Source: Actinophytocola sp. (GTDB lineage Bacteria; Actinomycetota; Actinomycetes; Mycobacteriales; Pseudonocardiaceae). Taken from it: 38,126 bases of DNA. This document shows, piece after piece, positions 16,356 through 24,514 of the stretch (positions within the stretch are counted from its first letter, which is position 1; every line of letters starts with the position of its first letter). Both the position numbers and the translations under genes were made by a program. The notes beneath the pieces were generated by a model. The model was not told the origin of the DNA, ran no database searches, and saw nothing but the letters and a program-made list of their open reading frames with translations. The DNA lies in contig NZ_WHTD01000074.1 of assembly GCF_009379765.1 (NCBI RefSeq), positions 1 to 38,126 of the forward strand, written 5' to 3'.

Positions 16356-17173
16356 CTCCCCGGCAGGTGCTGCGCCGGGTCGGCTACGTCGCGTTCATGG
16401 CCGTCGTGCTCGCGTTCTTCGCGGTGCCGATGCTGTGGCTCGCGTCGGCGCCGTTCGACTCCGACCCGGGGCTCGGCCTGCAGTGGCCGGACTGGACGCT
16501 CGACAACTGGCGGACCACCTTCGAGCACCCGTACGCGCTGGGCTCGCTGGTGAACTCGGTGGTGCTGTGCGTGGTCGCGACAGCCGTGACCACGGTGTTC
16601 GCGACGTTGGCCGCCTACGCGCTGTCCCGGGTGCGCATCCCCGGCCGGGACGCGCTGCTGTACCTGCTGCTGCTCCTGTCCAGCGTGGTCACCGGGACCG
16701 CGGCGATGGTGCCGATCTTCGTGATGATGTTCCAGCTCGGCCTGATCAACTCGCAGTACGCGACCAGCCTGGTGATCGCCGGCGGGATGCTGCCGGCGGC
16801 GATCTTCATCCTCAAGGACTTCATCGACTCGGTGCCGCGGTCCTACGAGGAGTCGGCGCGGGTGTTCGGCGCGTCGCCGACCCAGGTGCTGCGCCACGTC
16901 GTGCTGCCGGTGGCCCGGCCGGGGATCGCGACCATCCTCGTGTGGGCGTTCGTGCAGGCGTGGGGCAACTTCCTACTGCCGTTCCTGCTGCTGCGCGACG
17001 TCGACGCGCAGCCGGCCGCGGTGCTGCTGCGGACGCTCAAGGACGAGGGCGGGAGCGCGAACCTCAACGTGATCCCGGTGTTCTCGCTGCTGTACGCGGT
17101 CCCGGTGGTGGCGCTGTACTTGTTCGTCAGCAAGCGGTACGGGTTCCGCTTCCACGGAGGGATCAAGGCCTGA
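16352..17173 (+). CDS. ABC importer permease, MalG/UgpE type
   Basis: The second membrane subunit, 273 residues, six transmembrane segments. The N-terminal helix YVAFMAVVLAFFAVPMLWLA is followed by PLFDSDP-like periplasmic residues (ASAPFDSDPGLGLQWPDWTL). The EAA motif is EESARVFGASPTQVLRHVVL, and the C-terminus ends SKRYGFRFHGGIKA, a near-universal ending of MalG-type permeases (RYFVRGLTAGAVKG-like). The ATG overlaps the previous stop in ATGA and its own stop overlaps the ATPase start in TGATG, so the four importer genes form one tightly coupled operon. It is intact. Confidence 0.93.
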   Translation: MTPRQVLRRVGYVAFMAVVLAFFAVPMLWLASAPFDSDPGLGLQWPDWTLDNWRTTFEHPYALGSLVNSVVLCVVATAVTTVFATLAAYALSRVRIPGRDALLYLLLLLSSVVTGTAAMVPIFVMMFQLGLINSQYATSLVIAGGMLPAAIFILKDFIDSVPRSYEESARVFGASPTQVLRHVVLPVARPGIATILVWAFVQAWGNFLLPFLLLRDVDAQPAAVLLRTLKDEGGSANLNVIPVFSLLYAVPVVALYLFVSKRYGFRFHGGIKA

Positions 17174-18258
17174 TGGCGGGTGTCGAGCTGACCGATCTGT
17201 CCACTGTGTACCCCAACGGGGTGCGTGCGGTGGACTCGCTGGACCTGTCCGTGCGCGACGGCGAGTTCTTCGCGCTGCTCGGCCCGTCCGGCTGCGGCAA
17301 GACGACGCTGCTGCGCACGATCGCCGGTCTGGAGCAGGCCTCCGCCGGTGTCGTGTCGATCGGCGGCACGGACGTCACCCGGGTCGAACCCGGCCGCCGG
17401 CGGGTGGCGATGGTGTTCCAGGACTACGCGCTGTTCCCGCACATGACGGTGGCGCAGAACATCGCCTACCCGCTGCGGGTCCGCCGGGCCTCGAAGGCCG
17501 CCCAGCGGGAGGCCGCCTCCCGGACGTCGGAGGGCCTGGGGCTCGCCGGGTTGCTCGAACGCCGGCCCGGCCAGCTCTCCGGCGGCCAGCAGCAGCGGGT
17601 GGCCCTGGCCCGCGCGATCGCGATGGAGGCCGACGTCCTGCTCCTGGACGAGCCACTGTCCAACTTAGACGCCCGGCTGCGCCTGGAGGCACGGACGTTC
17701 CTCAAGCGCCTGCAACGTGAGCTGGGCCTGACGACGGTGTTCGTGACCCACGACCAGGCCGAGGCGCTGGCGCTGGCCGACCGGATCGCGGTGATGTCGG
17801 AGGGACGGATCCGCCAGCTGGGCAGCCCGAAGGAGGTCTTCCAGCGCCCGGGCGACACCTTCGTGGCGAACTTCATCGGCTCGACCCCGATGAACCTGCT
17901 GCCCGGCACGGTGTCCGAGGGCCTGGTCGAGGTGGCCGGCGCCCGCCTGAAACCGCCCCCGGGCCTCGACCTGCCCGACGGCACCCCGGTGACCGCGGGC
18001 ATCCGCCCCGAGTACCTCCATGCCGCGGCGTCGTCCGCCGACGGTCTCACCGGCACCGTGTCGATCGTGGAGAACATGGGCGTGACGTCGCTGGTGACCA
18101 TCGAGTGCCCGGACGAGACCCTGGTGGGGCTCACGGTGGCCGAGCAGCACGAGCCGGAGGTCGGCGCGACGGTCACCGCCGTCCCCGAGGCCGGTCGCCT
18201 GCTCCTGTACGACGGCGGGACGAGCAGGCTGCTGGGCGAGGCGAAGGTCGACGCCTGA
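17173..18258 (+). CDS. ABC importer ATP-binding protein (MalK/UgpC/PotA type)
   Basis: The nucleotide-binding subunit that powers the importer. Motifs in order: Walker A GPSGCGKTT (37-45), Q83 in VFQDYALFPH, signature LSGGQQQR (135-142), Walker B VLLLDEP with E160, D-loop SNLDARLR, and switch H193 in VFVTHDQ. From about residue 235 a regulatory OB/TOBE domain follows (NFIGSTPMNLLPGTVSEG ... TAGIRPEYLH ... VSIVENMGVTSLVTIECPDE). Length 361 is typical. A dedicated ATPase in the operon means that the importer does not depend on a shared MsmK/MsiK-type ATPase, which many actinomycete sugar importers do; that is a point for a specialised substrate (inference). Confidence 0.94.
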   Translation: MAGVELTDLSTVYPNGVRAVDSLDLSVRDGEFFALLGPSGCGKTTLLRTIAGLEQASAGVVSIGGTDVTRVEPGRRRVAMVFQDYALFPHMTVAQNIAYPLRVRRASKAAQREAASRTSEGLGLAGLLERRPGQLSGGQQQRVALARAIAMEADVLLLDEPLSNLDARLRLEARTFLKRLQRELGLTTVFVTHDQAEALALADRIAVMSEGRIRQLGSPKEVFQRPGDTFVANFIGSTPMNLLPGTVSEGLVEVAGARLKPPPGLDLPDGTPVTAGIRPEYLHAAASSADGLTGTVSIVENMGVTSLVTIECPDETLVGLTVAEQHEPEVGATVTAVPEAGRLLLYDGGTSRLLGEAKVDA

Positions 18259-18303
18259 CCACGATGTGGGAATTGCCTGGACCCGGCGTGATGTGATGGG
18301 CGC

Positions 18304-18930
18304 ATGGACCTGTCCACGGTGATCGCGTTCGCCGTGGCCTGCGTGGTGATCAGCGTCGTGCCCGGCCCCGACATGATGTTCATCGTCGCCAACGGCATCG
18401 CGCGCGGCCGGCCGGCCGGCGTGGTGGCCGCGGTCGGCATGTCCACGGGCATCGCCGTCCACACGGTCGCCGCCGCGCTCGGCCTCGGCATGTTGCTGCA
18501 GGCGGCCCCGGTCGCCCTCGAGGCGGTTCGCGTCGTCGGCGCCGTGTTCCTGGTGTACCTGGCGATCACCACCCTGCGTGCCGCCAAGGACGTCGCGACC
18601 ACCGCGCCGCAGCGCTTCGGCACCCGGTCGCTGCGCCACACGTACGTCATGGCGGTGCTCACGAACCTGGCGAACCCGAAGGTCATCCTGTTCTACGTGG
18701 CGTTCTTCCCCCAGTTCCGCACCGTCGGCGGCTGGGCGACGCCGGTCCAGTTCCTGGTGATGGGCGCGATCCTGATCGTCACCGGCCTCACCGTGGACGC
18801 GACCGTGGGCCTCGCCGCGGGCACGCTGTCCGCGCTGCTGCTGCGCCGCCCGGCGATCCAGCGCTGGCTGAACCGCGTGTCGGCCGCGATCTTCGGCGGC
18901 CTGGCCGTCCGCCTGGTCGCCGACCGATAG
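18304..18930 (+). CDS. LysE/RhtB-family exporter
   Basis: A 208-residue inner-membrane protein of the LysE/RhtB family, exporters of amino acids or related small molecules. It has the family length and six hydrophobic segments. Signatures are VVISVVPGPDMMFIVANGIA near the N-terminus, with the hallmark PGPD, and the AGVVAAVGMSTGIAVH stretch. A cytoplasmic charged loop (LRAAKDVATTAPQRFGTRSL) precedes TNLANPKVILFYVAFFPQF, another family hallmark. ATG 18304 is 45 bases after the ATPase stop; it could extend the importer operon, but there is no clear ribosome-binding site and a leaderless start is possible. Substrate unknown. The stop is followed by a long hairpin. Confidence 0.9.
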   Translation: MDLSTVIAFAVACVVISVVPGPDMMFIVANGIARGRPAGVVAAVGMSTGIAVHTVAAALGLGMLLQAAPVALEAVRVVGAVFLVYLAITTLRAAKDVATTAPQRFGTRSLRHTYVMAVLTNLANPKVILFYVAFFPQFRTVGGWATPVQFLVMGAILIVTGLTVDATVGLAAGTLSALLLRRPAIQRWLNRVSAAIFGGLAVRLVADR

Positions 18931-18938
18931 CCGCCGTG

Positions 18939-18989
18939 CCCCGAACGCGTCGTTCAGGACGCTCGACGTCCCGAACGACGCGTTCAGGG
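18939..18989. terminator. Long inverted repeat between convergent LysE and GNAT genes
   Basis: A 23-base arm (18939-18961) pairs with 18967-18989 around a five-base loop (CTCGA). The heart is a perfect 13-base inverted repeat, GAACGCGTCGTTC and GAACGACGCGTTC; two mismatches flank it. The right arm overlaps the last codons and stop of the acetyltransferase gene. It suits a bidirectional terminator; the CGTTCAGGAC element also occurs in the tandem array at 2005-2092. Confidence 0.75.
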
Positions 18990-19493
18990 CATCGGCAGCT
19001 CCGGGCGCAGCATCCGGTACAGCACCTCGTCCCGCCAGGCGCCGTCCCGGAAGGAGTACTCGCGGAGCACCGCCTCCCGGGTGAAGCCCGCCTTCTCCAG
19101 CGCGCGCTGCTCGGCGATGTTGTCGAGTTCGGTCCCGGCCTGGATCCGGTGCACCGTGCTGTGCGCGAACAGGTACCGGGCCAGCTGCAGCTGCGCCGCC
19201 GACCCGTGGCCCTTGCCCCGGTGGGCCGGCCACAGGCTGATGCCGAACTCGAACACGTGCGAGAACTGGCCGGTGCGGATCTTGTTCCACGACACGAACC
19301 CGAGCGCGGTCCCGTCCAGCTCGACCATCAGGACGCTGCGGTCCTCGCTCAGCAGCCGGTTCTCCTCGAACCGCTTGCGCCAGACCGTGCCGTCGGTGAA
19401 CCCACCCCAGTTGAACACGCCGATCGCGTCCGGATCGACGAACATCTCCTCGAGACGGTCCAGGTCCGACTCGGTCACCGGCCGCAGCCGCAT
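18984..19493 (-). CDS. GNAT N-acetyltransferase (RimJ/RimL-like)
   Basis: A 169-residue acetyl-CoA-dependent N-acetyltransferase. It begins MRLRPVTESDLDRLEEMFVD. The acetyl-CoA site is visible as ISLWPAHRGKGHGSAAQLQL near residue 90-110, with the R-G-K-G-H-G pyrophosphate loop. The following TVHRIQAGTELDNIAEQRALEKAGF is the classic RimJ/RimL ending, followed by REAVLREYSFRDGAWRDEVL. The substrate, either a protein N-terminus, an antibiotic or a small molecule, is not evident. Its ribosome-binding site (GGGGAGG, minus strand, about 19503-19509) lies in the conserved end of a dispersed repeat element. The gene ends inside the hairpin shared with the LysE gene. Confidence 0.9.
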   Translation of the reverse strand: MRLRPVTESDLDRLEEMFVDPDAIGVFNWGGFTDGTVWRKRFEENRLLSEDRSVLMVELDGTALGFVSWNKIRTGQFSHVFEFGISLWPAHRGKGHGSAAQLQLARYLFAHSTVHRIQAGTELDNIAEQRALEKAGFTREAVLREYSFRDGAWRDEVLYRMLRPELPMP

Positions 19494-19497
19494 GCTA

Positions 19498-19590
19498 GAC
19501 CGCCTCCCCGGAATTAACCCTTGTGGTCACCGTGGGTTGATGGCGACCGGTTCGGCGCGTACCGGTGGCTGGGTCGCGTCCCGTTCCCCT
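19498..19590. repeat. Diverged copy of the 93-bp dispersed repeat
   Basis: Starts with the same 18 bases (GACCGCCTCCCCGGAATT) as the copy at 28426 and ends with a similar CTGGGT...GTTCCCCT block at about the same distance; the middle is diverged. It fills most of the 159-base gap between the acetyltransferase and OsmC genes. Read on the minus strand, the conserved end supplies the acetyltransferase's Shine-Dalgarno. The remaining 60 bases to 19652 show nothing recognisable. Confidence 0.6.
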
Positions 19591-19652
19591 TGGGTGCGGT
19601 TGGGTGTCATGGCGGAACCGTAGCGGCGCCGGCAGGCCGGGGCGCGCCCTTT

Positions 19653-20078
19653 TCAGACCAGCTTCGCGTCCAGCGTGATCGTGGTGCCGGCCAGCGCCTG
19701 GGACACGGGGCAGTTCTTCTTGGCGTCCTCGGCCGCCGCGGCGAACGCCTCCGCGGTGATGCCCGGGATGCTGGCGCGCACGGTCAGGTGGATGCCGGTG
19801 ATGCCCTCACCCGGCTGGAACGTGACGTCCGCCTTGGTGTCCACCGTGGTGGGCGGGGTGCCGGCGCCGGCGAGGCCGTGCGAGAGCGCCATCGAGTAGC
19901 ACGTCGAGTGCGCGGCCGCGATCAGCTCCTCGGGGCTGGTCTTGCCGTTCGCCGCCTCCGCGCGCGACGGCCAGGACACCGGGTAGGACCCGATGCCGGA
20001 CGAGTCGAGCGACACGGTGCCGGAGCCGTCGAGCAGCGCGCCTTCCCAGTGGGCGTTGGCGGTGCGGGTGGTGGCCAT
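19653..20078 (-). CDS. osmC: OsmC-family peroxiredoxin
   Basis: A 141-residue thiol peroxidase of the Ohr/OsmC family, which reduces organic hydroperoxides. Both catalytic cysteines are present: C60 in AAAHSTCYSMALSH and C123 in AKKNCPVSQALAG, with the expected spacing. The absence of the Ohr-type motif around the first cysteine and the WEGALLDGSG N-terminus favour the OsmC branch. ATG 20078 is preceded by a perfect AGGAGG (20084-20089 on the minus strand); the longer open frame upstream is not used. It is a single gene. Upstream, 20090-20229 holds an A/T-rich patch with a CATATG palindrome near 20200 that could include its promoter, but no regulator is adjacent. Confidence 0.93.
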   Translation of the reverse strand: MATTRTANAHWEGALLDGSGTVSLDSSGIGSYPVSWPSRAEAANGKTSPEELIAAAHSTCYSMALSHGLAGAGTPPTTVDTKADVTFQPGEGITGIHLTVRASIPGITAEAFAAAAEDAKKNCPVSQALAGTTITLDAKLV

Positions 20079-20229
20079 GAATCCTCCTGCGGGGAAGCGC
20101 GGGGAAGTACTGACGGACGGGTGGTCAGTCTGCCGCACGACGACCCGCCATGCGCACCTCCGGTGATCCGGTTGCGAGCGACCCTCCAGCGTCGTTCGTT
20201 CATATGTTCGATACGATACCGGGGTGAGA

Positions 20230-20859
20230 TCAGACGGGGGAGTCGTCGAGGAGCGCGGGGTGGTCGGGGTCGTCTACCCGCACGCCCACGTCGGCGGTGT
20301 GCAGCGGCCGCACCTCGGCGTCGTACCTGCCGAACGCCGGCAGCGCCCACGGCTCGGCGCTCCGCCGGGCCAGCGCGGGCCCCGACAGCCACAGGTGCAC
20401 GGTGAGCTCGAACGCCAGCCCGCGGCCGAGCAGCAGCTCGCCGTCCAGCACCAGCACCCCGCCGGGCGCCAGCTCCACGTACGAGGCCCGGCTGGCCCGG
20501 TCCGTCGCGGCGTTCCACAGCGACGGCAGCGCCCGGCCCGACCCGCCGGGCCCGAGCGGCGCCAGCACCTCGCGGGTCAACCCACCGGTGTCGAGCCAGC
20601 CGGTGTAGCGCGCGTCCGGGTCCTCGCGGCCGCGTTCGAACCGCAGCGAGGCCGGCCGCAGGAAGTCCGCGGCCGACACCCGCAGCGCCGGCCGGCCGCG
20701 CAGCCGCAGCGCCTCGGCGAGCCGGTCGGCGAGGGTGTCCGGGCGCGCGGGGGGCGCGCCGTCCACCGCCACCCGGGTCCACGTGGCGGCCGGGCGGGCG
20801 GCGAGCCGGTCGGCCAGCTCGTCGATCAGCAGGTCGGGGGACACCAGGCGGAACCGCAT
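20230..20859 (-). CDS. Uridine-kinase-like protein with degenerate P-loop
   Basis: Resembles actinobacterial proteins annotated as uridine kinase. The start is MRFRLVSPDLLIDELADRL. The nucleotide-binding strand reads RVAVDGAPPARPDTLADRLA, where a true kinase has GxxGxGKS/T; the lysine and Ser/Thr are absent, so ATP phosphoryl transfer is doubtful. Other family features remain: RVSAADFLRPASLRFERG (substrate-side Asp) and VLVLDGELLLGRGLAFELTV with FGRYDAEVRPLHTADV near the end. Length is 209 residues from ATG 20859; ATG 20871 or GTG further up are alternatives, with no ribosome-binding site to decide. It is transcribed divergently from dnaE1. Pseudo-kinase or altered-specificity enzyme. Confidence 0.72.
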   Translation of the reverse strand: MRFRLVSPDLLIDELADRLAARPAATWTRVAVDGAPPARPDTLADRLAEALRLRGRPALRVSAADFLRPASLRFERGREDPDARYTGWLDTGGLTREVLAPLGPGGSGRALPSLWNAATDRASRASYVELAPGGVLVLDGELLLGRGLAFELTVHLWLSGPALARRSAEPWALPAFGRYDAEVRPLHTADVGVRVDDPDHPALLDDSPV

Positions 20860-20989
20860 GCGGTCGATCATGCCAACGGTCCGAGGTTGTCGGTGCCACG
20901 CGGTGGAAACCACCCGTGCCCGCGAAGCTCCTCAACACGCCGCCAGGGTGCACACCGACGGCAAAGATCTCGTCGTAGGGTGGTGTCTC

Positions 20990-22831
20990 GTGGCGGCTGA
21001 CTCGTTCGTTCATCTCCATGTGCACACCGAGTACTCGATGCTCGACGGCGCCGCCAAGGTCGCGCCGCTGTTCGCCGAGGCCGCCAGGCTGGGCATGCCC
21101 GCGGTCGGCATGACCGACCACGGCAACATGTACGGTGCCGACCAGTTCTACCAGGAGTCCCGCAAGGCCGGGATCAAGCCGATCATCGGCATCGAGGCGT
21201 ACGTCGCGCCGGCGAGCCACTACCACAAGAAGCCCATCTTCTGGGCGAGGCGCGCCAGCTGGACGACAGGGCCACCTTCGAGCTGCTCGGCCGCGGCGAC
21301 AGCCTCGGCGTGTTCCAGCTCGACGGTGGCGCGATGCGCGACCTGCTGCGGCGCATGCAGCCGACCGGGTTCAACGACATCACCGCCGTGAACGCGCTGT
21401 ACCGGCCGGGTCCGATGGCGATGAACACGCACAACAACTATGCCGACCGCGAGAACGCGCGGCAGCGGATCACCCCGATCCACCCGGAGCTCGAGGAGTC
21501 GCTCAAGGACATCCTGGCCGAGACCTACGGTCTGATCGTCTACCAGGAGCAGATCATGCAGATCGCTCAGAAGGTGGCCGGTTACTCCATGGGTCGGGCC
21601 GACGTGCTGCGCAAGGCCATGGGCAAGAAGAAGGCCGACGTGCTGGAGAAGGAGTACGCCGGGTTCGAGGAGGGGATGAAGGGCAACGGCTACTCGCCGG
21701 ACGCCATCAAGACCTTGTGGGACACCATCCTCCCGTTCGCCGGTTACGCGTTCAACAAGTCGCACGCGGCCGGGTACGCCCTCGTCGGGTACTGGACGGC
21801 CTACCTCAAGGCGAACTACCCGGCCGAGTACATGGCCGCGCTGCTGACCTCGGTGGCGGACAACAAGGACAAGTCCGCGGTGTACCTGTCCGAGTGCCGC
21901 CGGTCGGGCATCAAGGTGCTGCCGCCGGACGTCAACGAGTCCGGCCTGCGGTTCGCCGCCGTGGGCACCGACATCCGCTTCGGCCTCGGTGCCGTGCGCA
22001 ACGTCGGCGCCAACGTGGTCGACTCGGTCATCCAGAGCCGGGAGGCCAAGGGCTCCTACGTCTCGTTCACCGACTTCCTCGACAAGTCGGAGCTGGTGTG
22101 CTGCGACAAGAGGGTGATCGAGTCGCTGGTCAAGTCCGGCGCGTTCGACTCGCTCGGGCACACCCGCCTGGCCCTCGTCCAGGTGCACGAGGAGGCGGTG
22201 GAGGCGGTGGTCAGCCTCGAGCGCCAGGAGGCGATGGGCCAGTTCGACCTCTTCGGCGGCGACGACACCACCCCCGCGCCCAGCGACGCGTCCCCGTTGG
22301 CGCACCTGAGGTTCACCGCGGAGGAGTGGCCGCGCAAGCAGTTGCTGGGCTACGAGCGCGAGGTGCTGGGCCTGTACGTCTCGGCCCACCCCCTGGACGG
22401 CGCCGAGCGCCTCCTGCGCAAACACGCCCCGAAGCCGATCGCCGAGATCATCGGCGACGCGCCGAAGGAAGGCGAGATCGTGCTGTCCGGCATGATCTCC
22501 GGCCTCGAGCGGCGGGTCAACAAGCAGGGCGAAACCCTGGGCCATCTGCACGATCGAGGACCTGGACGCGTCGATCGAGGTGCTGTTCTTCGCCAAGTCC
22601 TACTCGGTGCCCCCGTTCGTACTGCTGTGCAACCCGTCGAGGCTGAACGACGACGTGGTGGGGGAACTGAAGAACACCCTCGCCGCGCATCGCGGGGACA
22701 CCCCGGTGCACCTGAGGTTCGCCCACAAGGAGAACGGCGTCACCCTCGCGCTGGACGACTACCCGATCACGGTGTCGCCCGCGTTCCTCGGTGAGATCAA
22801 GGCGATCCCCGGGGTCGCGGTCGACGCCTGA
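20990..22831 (+). pseudogene. dnaE1: DNA polymerase III alpha subunit, broken: two internal deletions and two frame changes
   Basis: The replicative polymerase alpha subunit, normally about 1,180 residues; only about 610 codons are here. GTG 20990 begins the PHP domain (VHLHVHTEYSMLDG, GMTDHGNMYG) in one frame, ending near KKPIFWG. A different frame then continues from LDDRATFELLGRGDSLGVFQ through the fingers and beta-binding region, skipping about 500 residues that include the palm with its catalytic aspartates. Near 22537 a run of three C where two are expected changes frame again (WAICTIEDLDASIEVLFFAK). After SYSV about 50 residues of the OB/C-terminal region are also absent. TAGGGT at 20976-20981 could be its -10. 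It lies at the syntenic dnaE1 locus. The product cannot polymerise DNA, so either an intact copy exists elsewhere or the assembly is wrong. Confidence 0.9.
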
Positions 22832-22895
22832 CCACAGACCACCCTCTTGTGGTTAGGTGGACGCCGCCTTCACCGGAGCCAGGACGGGGTGTCAC

Positions 22896-24485
22896 ATGTG
22901 GACCAGGGCAAGGAAGTTCGCCGTATTGGCCGGAGTCGCCCTCATCGGCACGGCGACAGCCGGCCCGACGGCCGCGGCTGAGCATCACGCCGGGCTCCCG
23001 CTCGGACCGGGCGACCTGAGCGAGACCCGCACCGTCGAGATGCTCCAGCCGGGTGTCACCCTCACCACGATCATCCGGGGCGAGCCCGACCCGACCCTCG
23101 GCTGGACCGTCGAGATCGCCGTCCCCGGCGGGGGCGACAACCCCGATCCCGACGCGCCGCCCACCGCCATCAGCGACCGAGCCCACGCAGACGAGCTCGG
23201 CGACGCGCTCGCCGGCGAGGGCTTCACCGCCCGCGTCGAGCAAGTCACCACGCCGCGGGTCGCCGACTTCGCCGGGGGCACGCTCGGCTACCGGGTGCGG
23301 ATCGGGCTCGACGCCGACAAGGCCGCGGCCGACGCGACCCTCGCCCGGGTCCGGGCCGCCGGCTTCACCGCCTCCACCGTGTTCACCGGCTGGGACGGCG
23401 CGCGGACCGATCGCGGGCCCTGGCGGGTCCAGGTCCTCACCATCGACCCGAAGACGTTCCGCGGTGACCTCGTCGGCGACTTCGGGCCGGACATAGAACG
23501 CCGGGAGACCACCAGCGCCCTGGCCGCGAGCCAGCGGGCCACCGCGGCCGTCAACGCCGGGTTCTTCGTCCTCGACCCAGCCGCCGGGGCGCCCGGGGAC
23601 CCCGCCGGGCTCGGGGTGTACGACGGGCAGCTCCTCAGCGAGCCCACCAACGGCCGGCCGGTCTTCGCCTTCGCCGACGACGCGAGGCACGCCGCCGTCG
23701 CCCGCTACCGGTGGACCGGTGCGGTCACCGGCCGGCATGCGACGCTGAGGCTCGACGGCATCGACCGCGTCCCGAACCTCATCCGCAACTGCGGCGGCAC
23801 CCCGGACGACCTGCCCACCAGCCACCCGCTCCACGACACCACCTGCACCGACCCCGACGAGACGGTCCTGTTCACCGAGCACTACGGCGCTCGTACCCCC
23901 GCGGGCCCCGGCGTCGAGGCGGTCCTCGACCGGCACGGCCGGGTCACCGAGGTCCGCGAGCCTCGCGGCGGCGCGCTCCCCGTGGGTGGCCGCGCCATCC
24001 AGGCCACCGGCACCGACGCCGATGCCCTGCGTGCCATGGCCGGTGACCGGCTCACCGTCACCAGCCGGCTCACCGACGACCGCGGCCGGCCCGCCCGGAC
24101 CCCGGAGATGGTCGTCAACGGCGGCCCGGAGCTCGTCCGCGACGGCCACCAGCACGCCACCCCCAACGCCGACGGCATGGTCCGACCCGGTGACCCGAGC
24201 TTCTACTACGGCTGGGCCGCCAAGCGGAACCCGCGCACCATCGCCGGCATCGACGCCCGCGGCCGGATCCTGCTCGCCACCGTCGACGGCCGCGCGGTCG
24301 ACAGCCTCGGCCTGTCCATCGCCGAGAGTGCCGCGGTCGCGGACGCCCTCGGCATGGTCGACGCCGTCAACCTCGACGGCGGCGGCTCCACCACGATGGT
24401 CGCCGACGGCCAGGTGGTCAACAAGCCGTCCGACGCCGCCGGCGAGCGCCCGGTCGGCGACGCGATCCTGATCCTCCCGGAGTAA
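22896..24485 (+). CDS. Secreted phosphodiester glycosidase (NAGPA/DUF2233) with SPOR-like domain
   Basis: An exported protein of 529 residues. Signal peptide RARKFAVLAGVALIGTATAG ends at an alanine-rich site near 28. Residues about 65-165 contain two repeats of SPOR-like form (GWTVEIAVPGG ... ADELGDALAGEGFTARVEQV; GYRVRIGL ... ARVRAAGFTASTVF), which in other proteins bind peptidoglycan. From about 170 the phosphodiester glycosidase domain runs to the end: TAAVNAGFF, RNPRTIAGIDARGRILLATV and AVNLDGGGSTTMVADGQVVN with GERPVGDAIL, the family's hallmark. Such enzymes remove a sugar from a phosphodiester linkage. ATG 22896 follows AGGACGGGG. Probably acts on cell-wall glycopolymers (inference). 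Confidence 0.88.
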   Translation: MWTRARKFAVLAGVALIGTATAGPTAAAEHHAGLPLGPGDLSETRTVEMLQPGVTLTTIIRGEPDPTLGWTVEIAVPGGGDNPDPDAPPTAISDRAHADELGDALAGEGFTARVEQVTTPRVADFAGGTLGYRVRIGLDADKAAADATLARVRAAGFTASTVFTGWDGARTDRGPWRVQVLTIDPKTFRGDLVGDFGPDIERRETTSALAASQRATAAVNAGFFVLDPAAGAPGDPAGLGVYDGQLLSEPTNGRPVFAFADDARHAAVARYRWTGAVTGRHATLRLDGIDRVPNLIRNCGGTPDDLPTSHPLHDTTCTDPDETVLFTEHYGARTPAGPGVEAVLDRHGRVTEVREPRGGALPVGGRAIQATGTDADALRAMAGDRLTVTSRLTDDRGRPARTPEMVVNGGPELVRDGHQHATPNADGMVRPGDPSFYYGWAAKRNPRTIAGIDARGRILLATVDGRAVDSLGLSIAESAAVADALGMVDAVNLDGGGSTTMVADGQVVNKPSDAAGERPVGDAILILPE

Positions 24486-24502
24486 CCGCCCGAACAGCTG
24501 GC

Positions 24503-24508
24503 TAGCCT
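24503..24508 (+). promoter_or_regulatory. -10 element of bioA (leaderless start)
   Basis: TAGCCT ends six bases before the GTG start of bioA, placing transcription initiation at or next to the start codon; no Shine-Dalgarno is present. The gap after the glycosidase stop is 29 bases. Confidence 0.55.
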
Positions 24509-24514
24509 GCGGGC

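Noticed and set aside
20195..20225. A LexA/SOS box upstream of osmC (GTTCATATGTTCGA)
   Set aside because: Half-sites are direct and not inverted, so it does not fit CGAAC-N4-GTTCG.
20990..22831. An intein or a split DnaE as explanation for the broken dnaE1
   Set aside because: No intein motifs appear at the junctions; sequence is missing instead of inserted, and the frames change without start codons.
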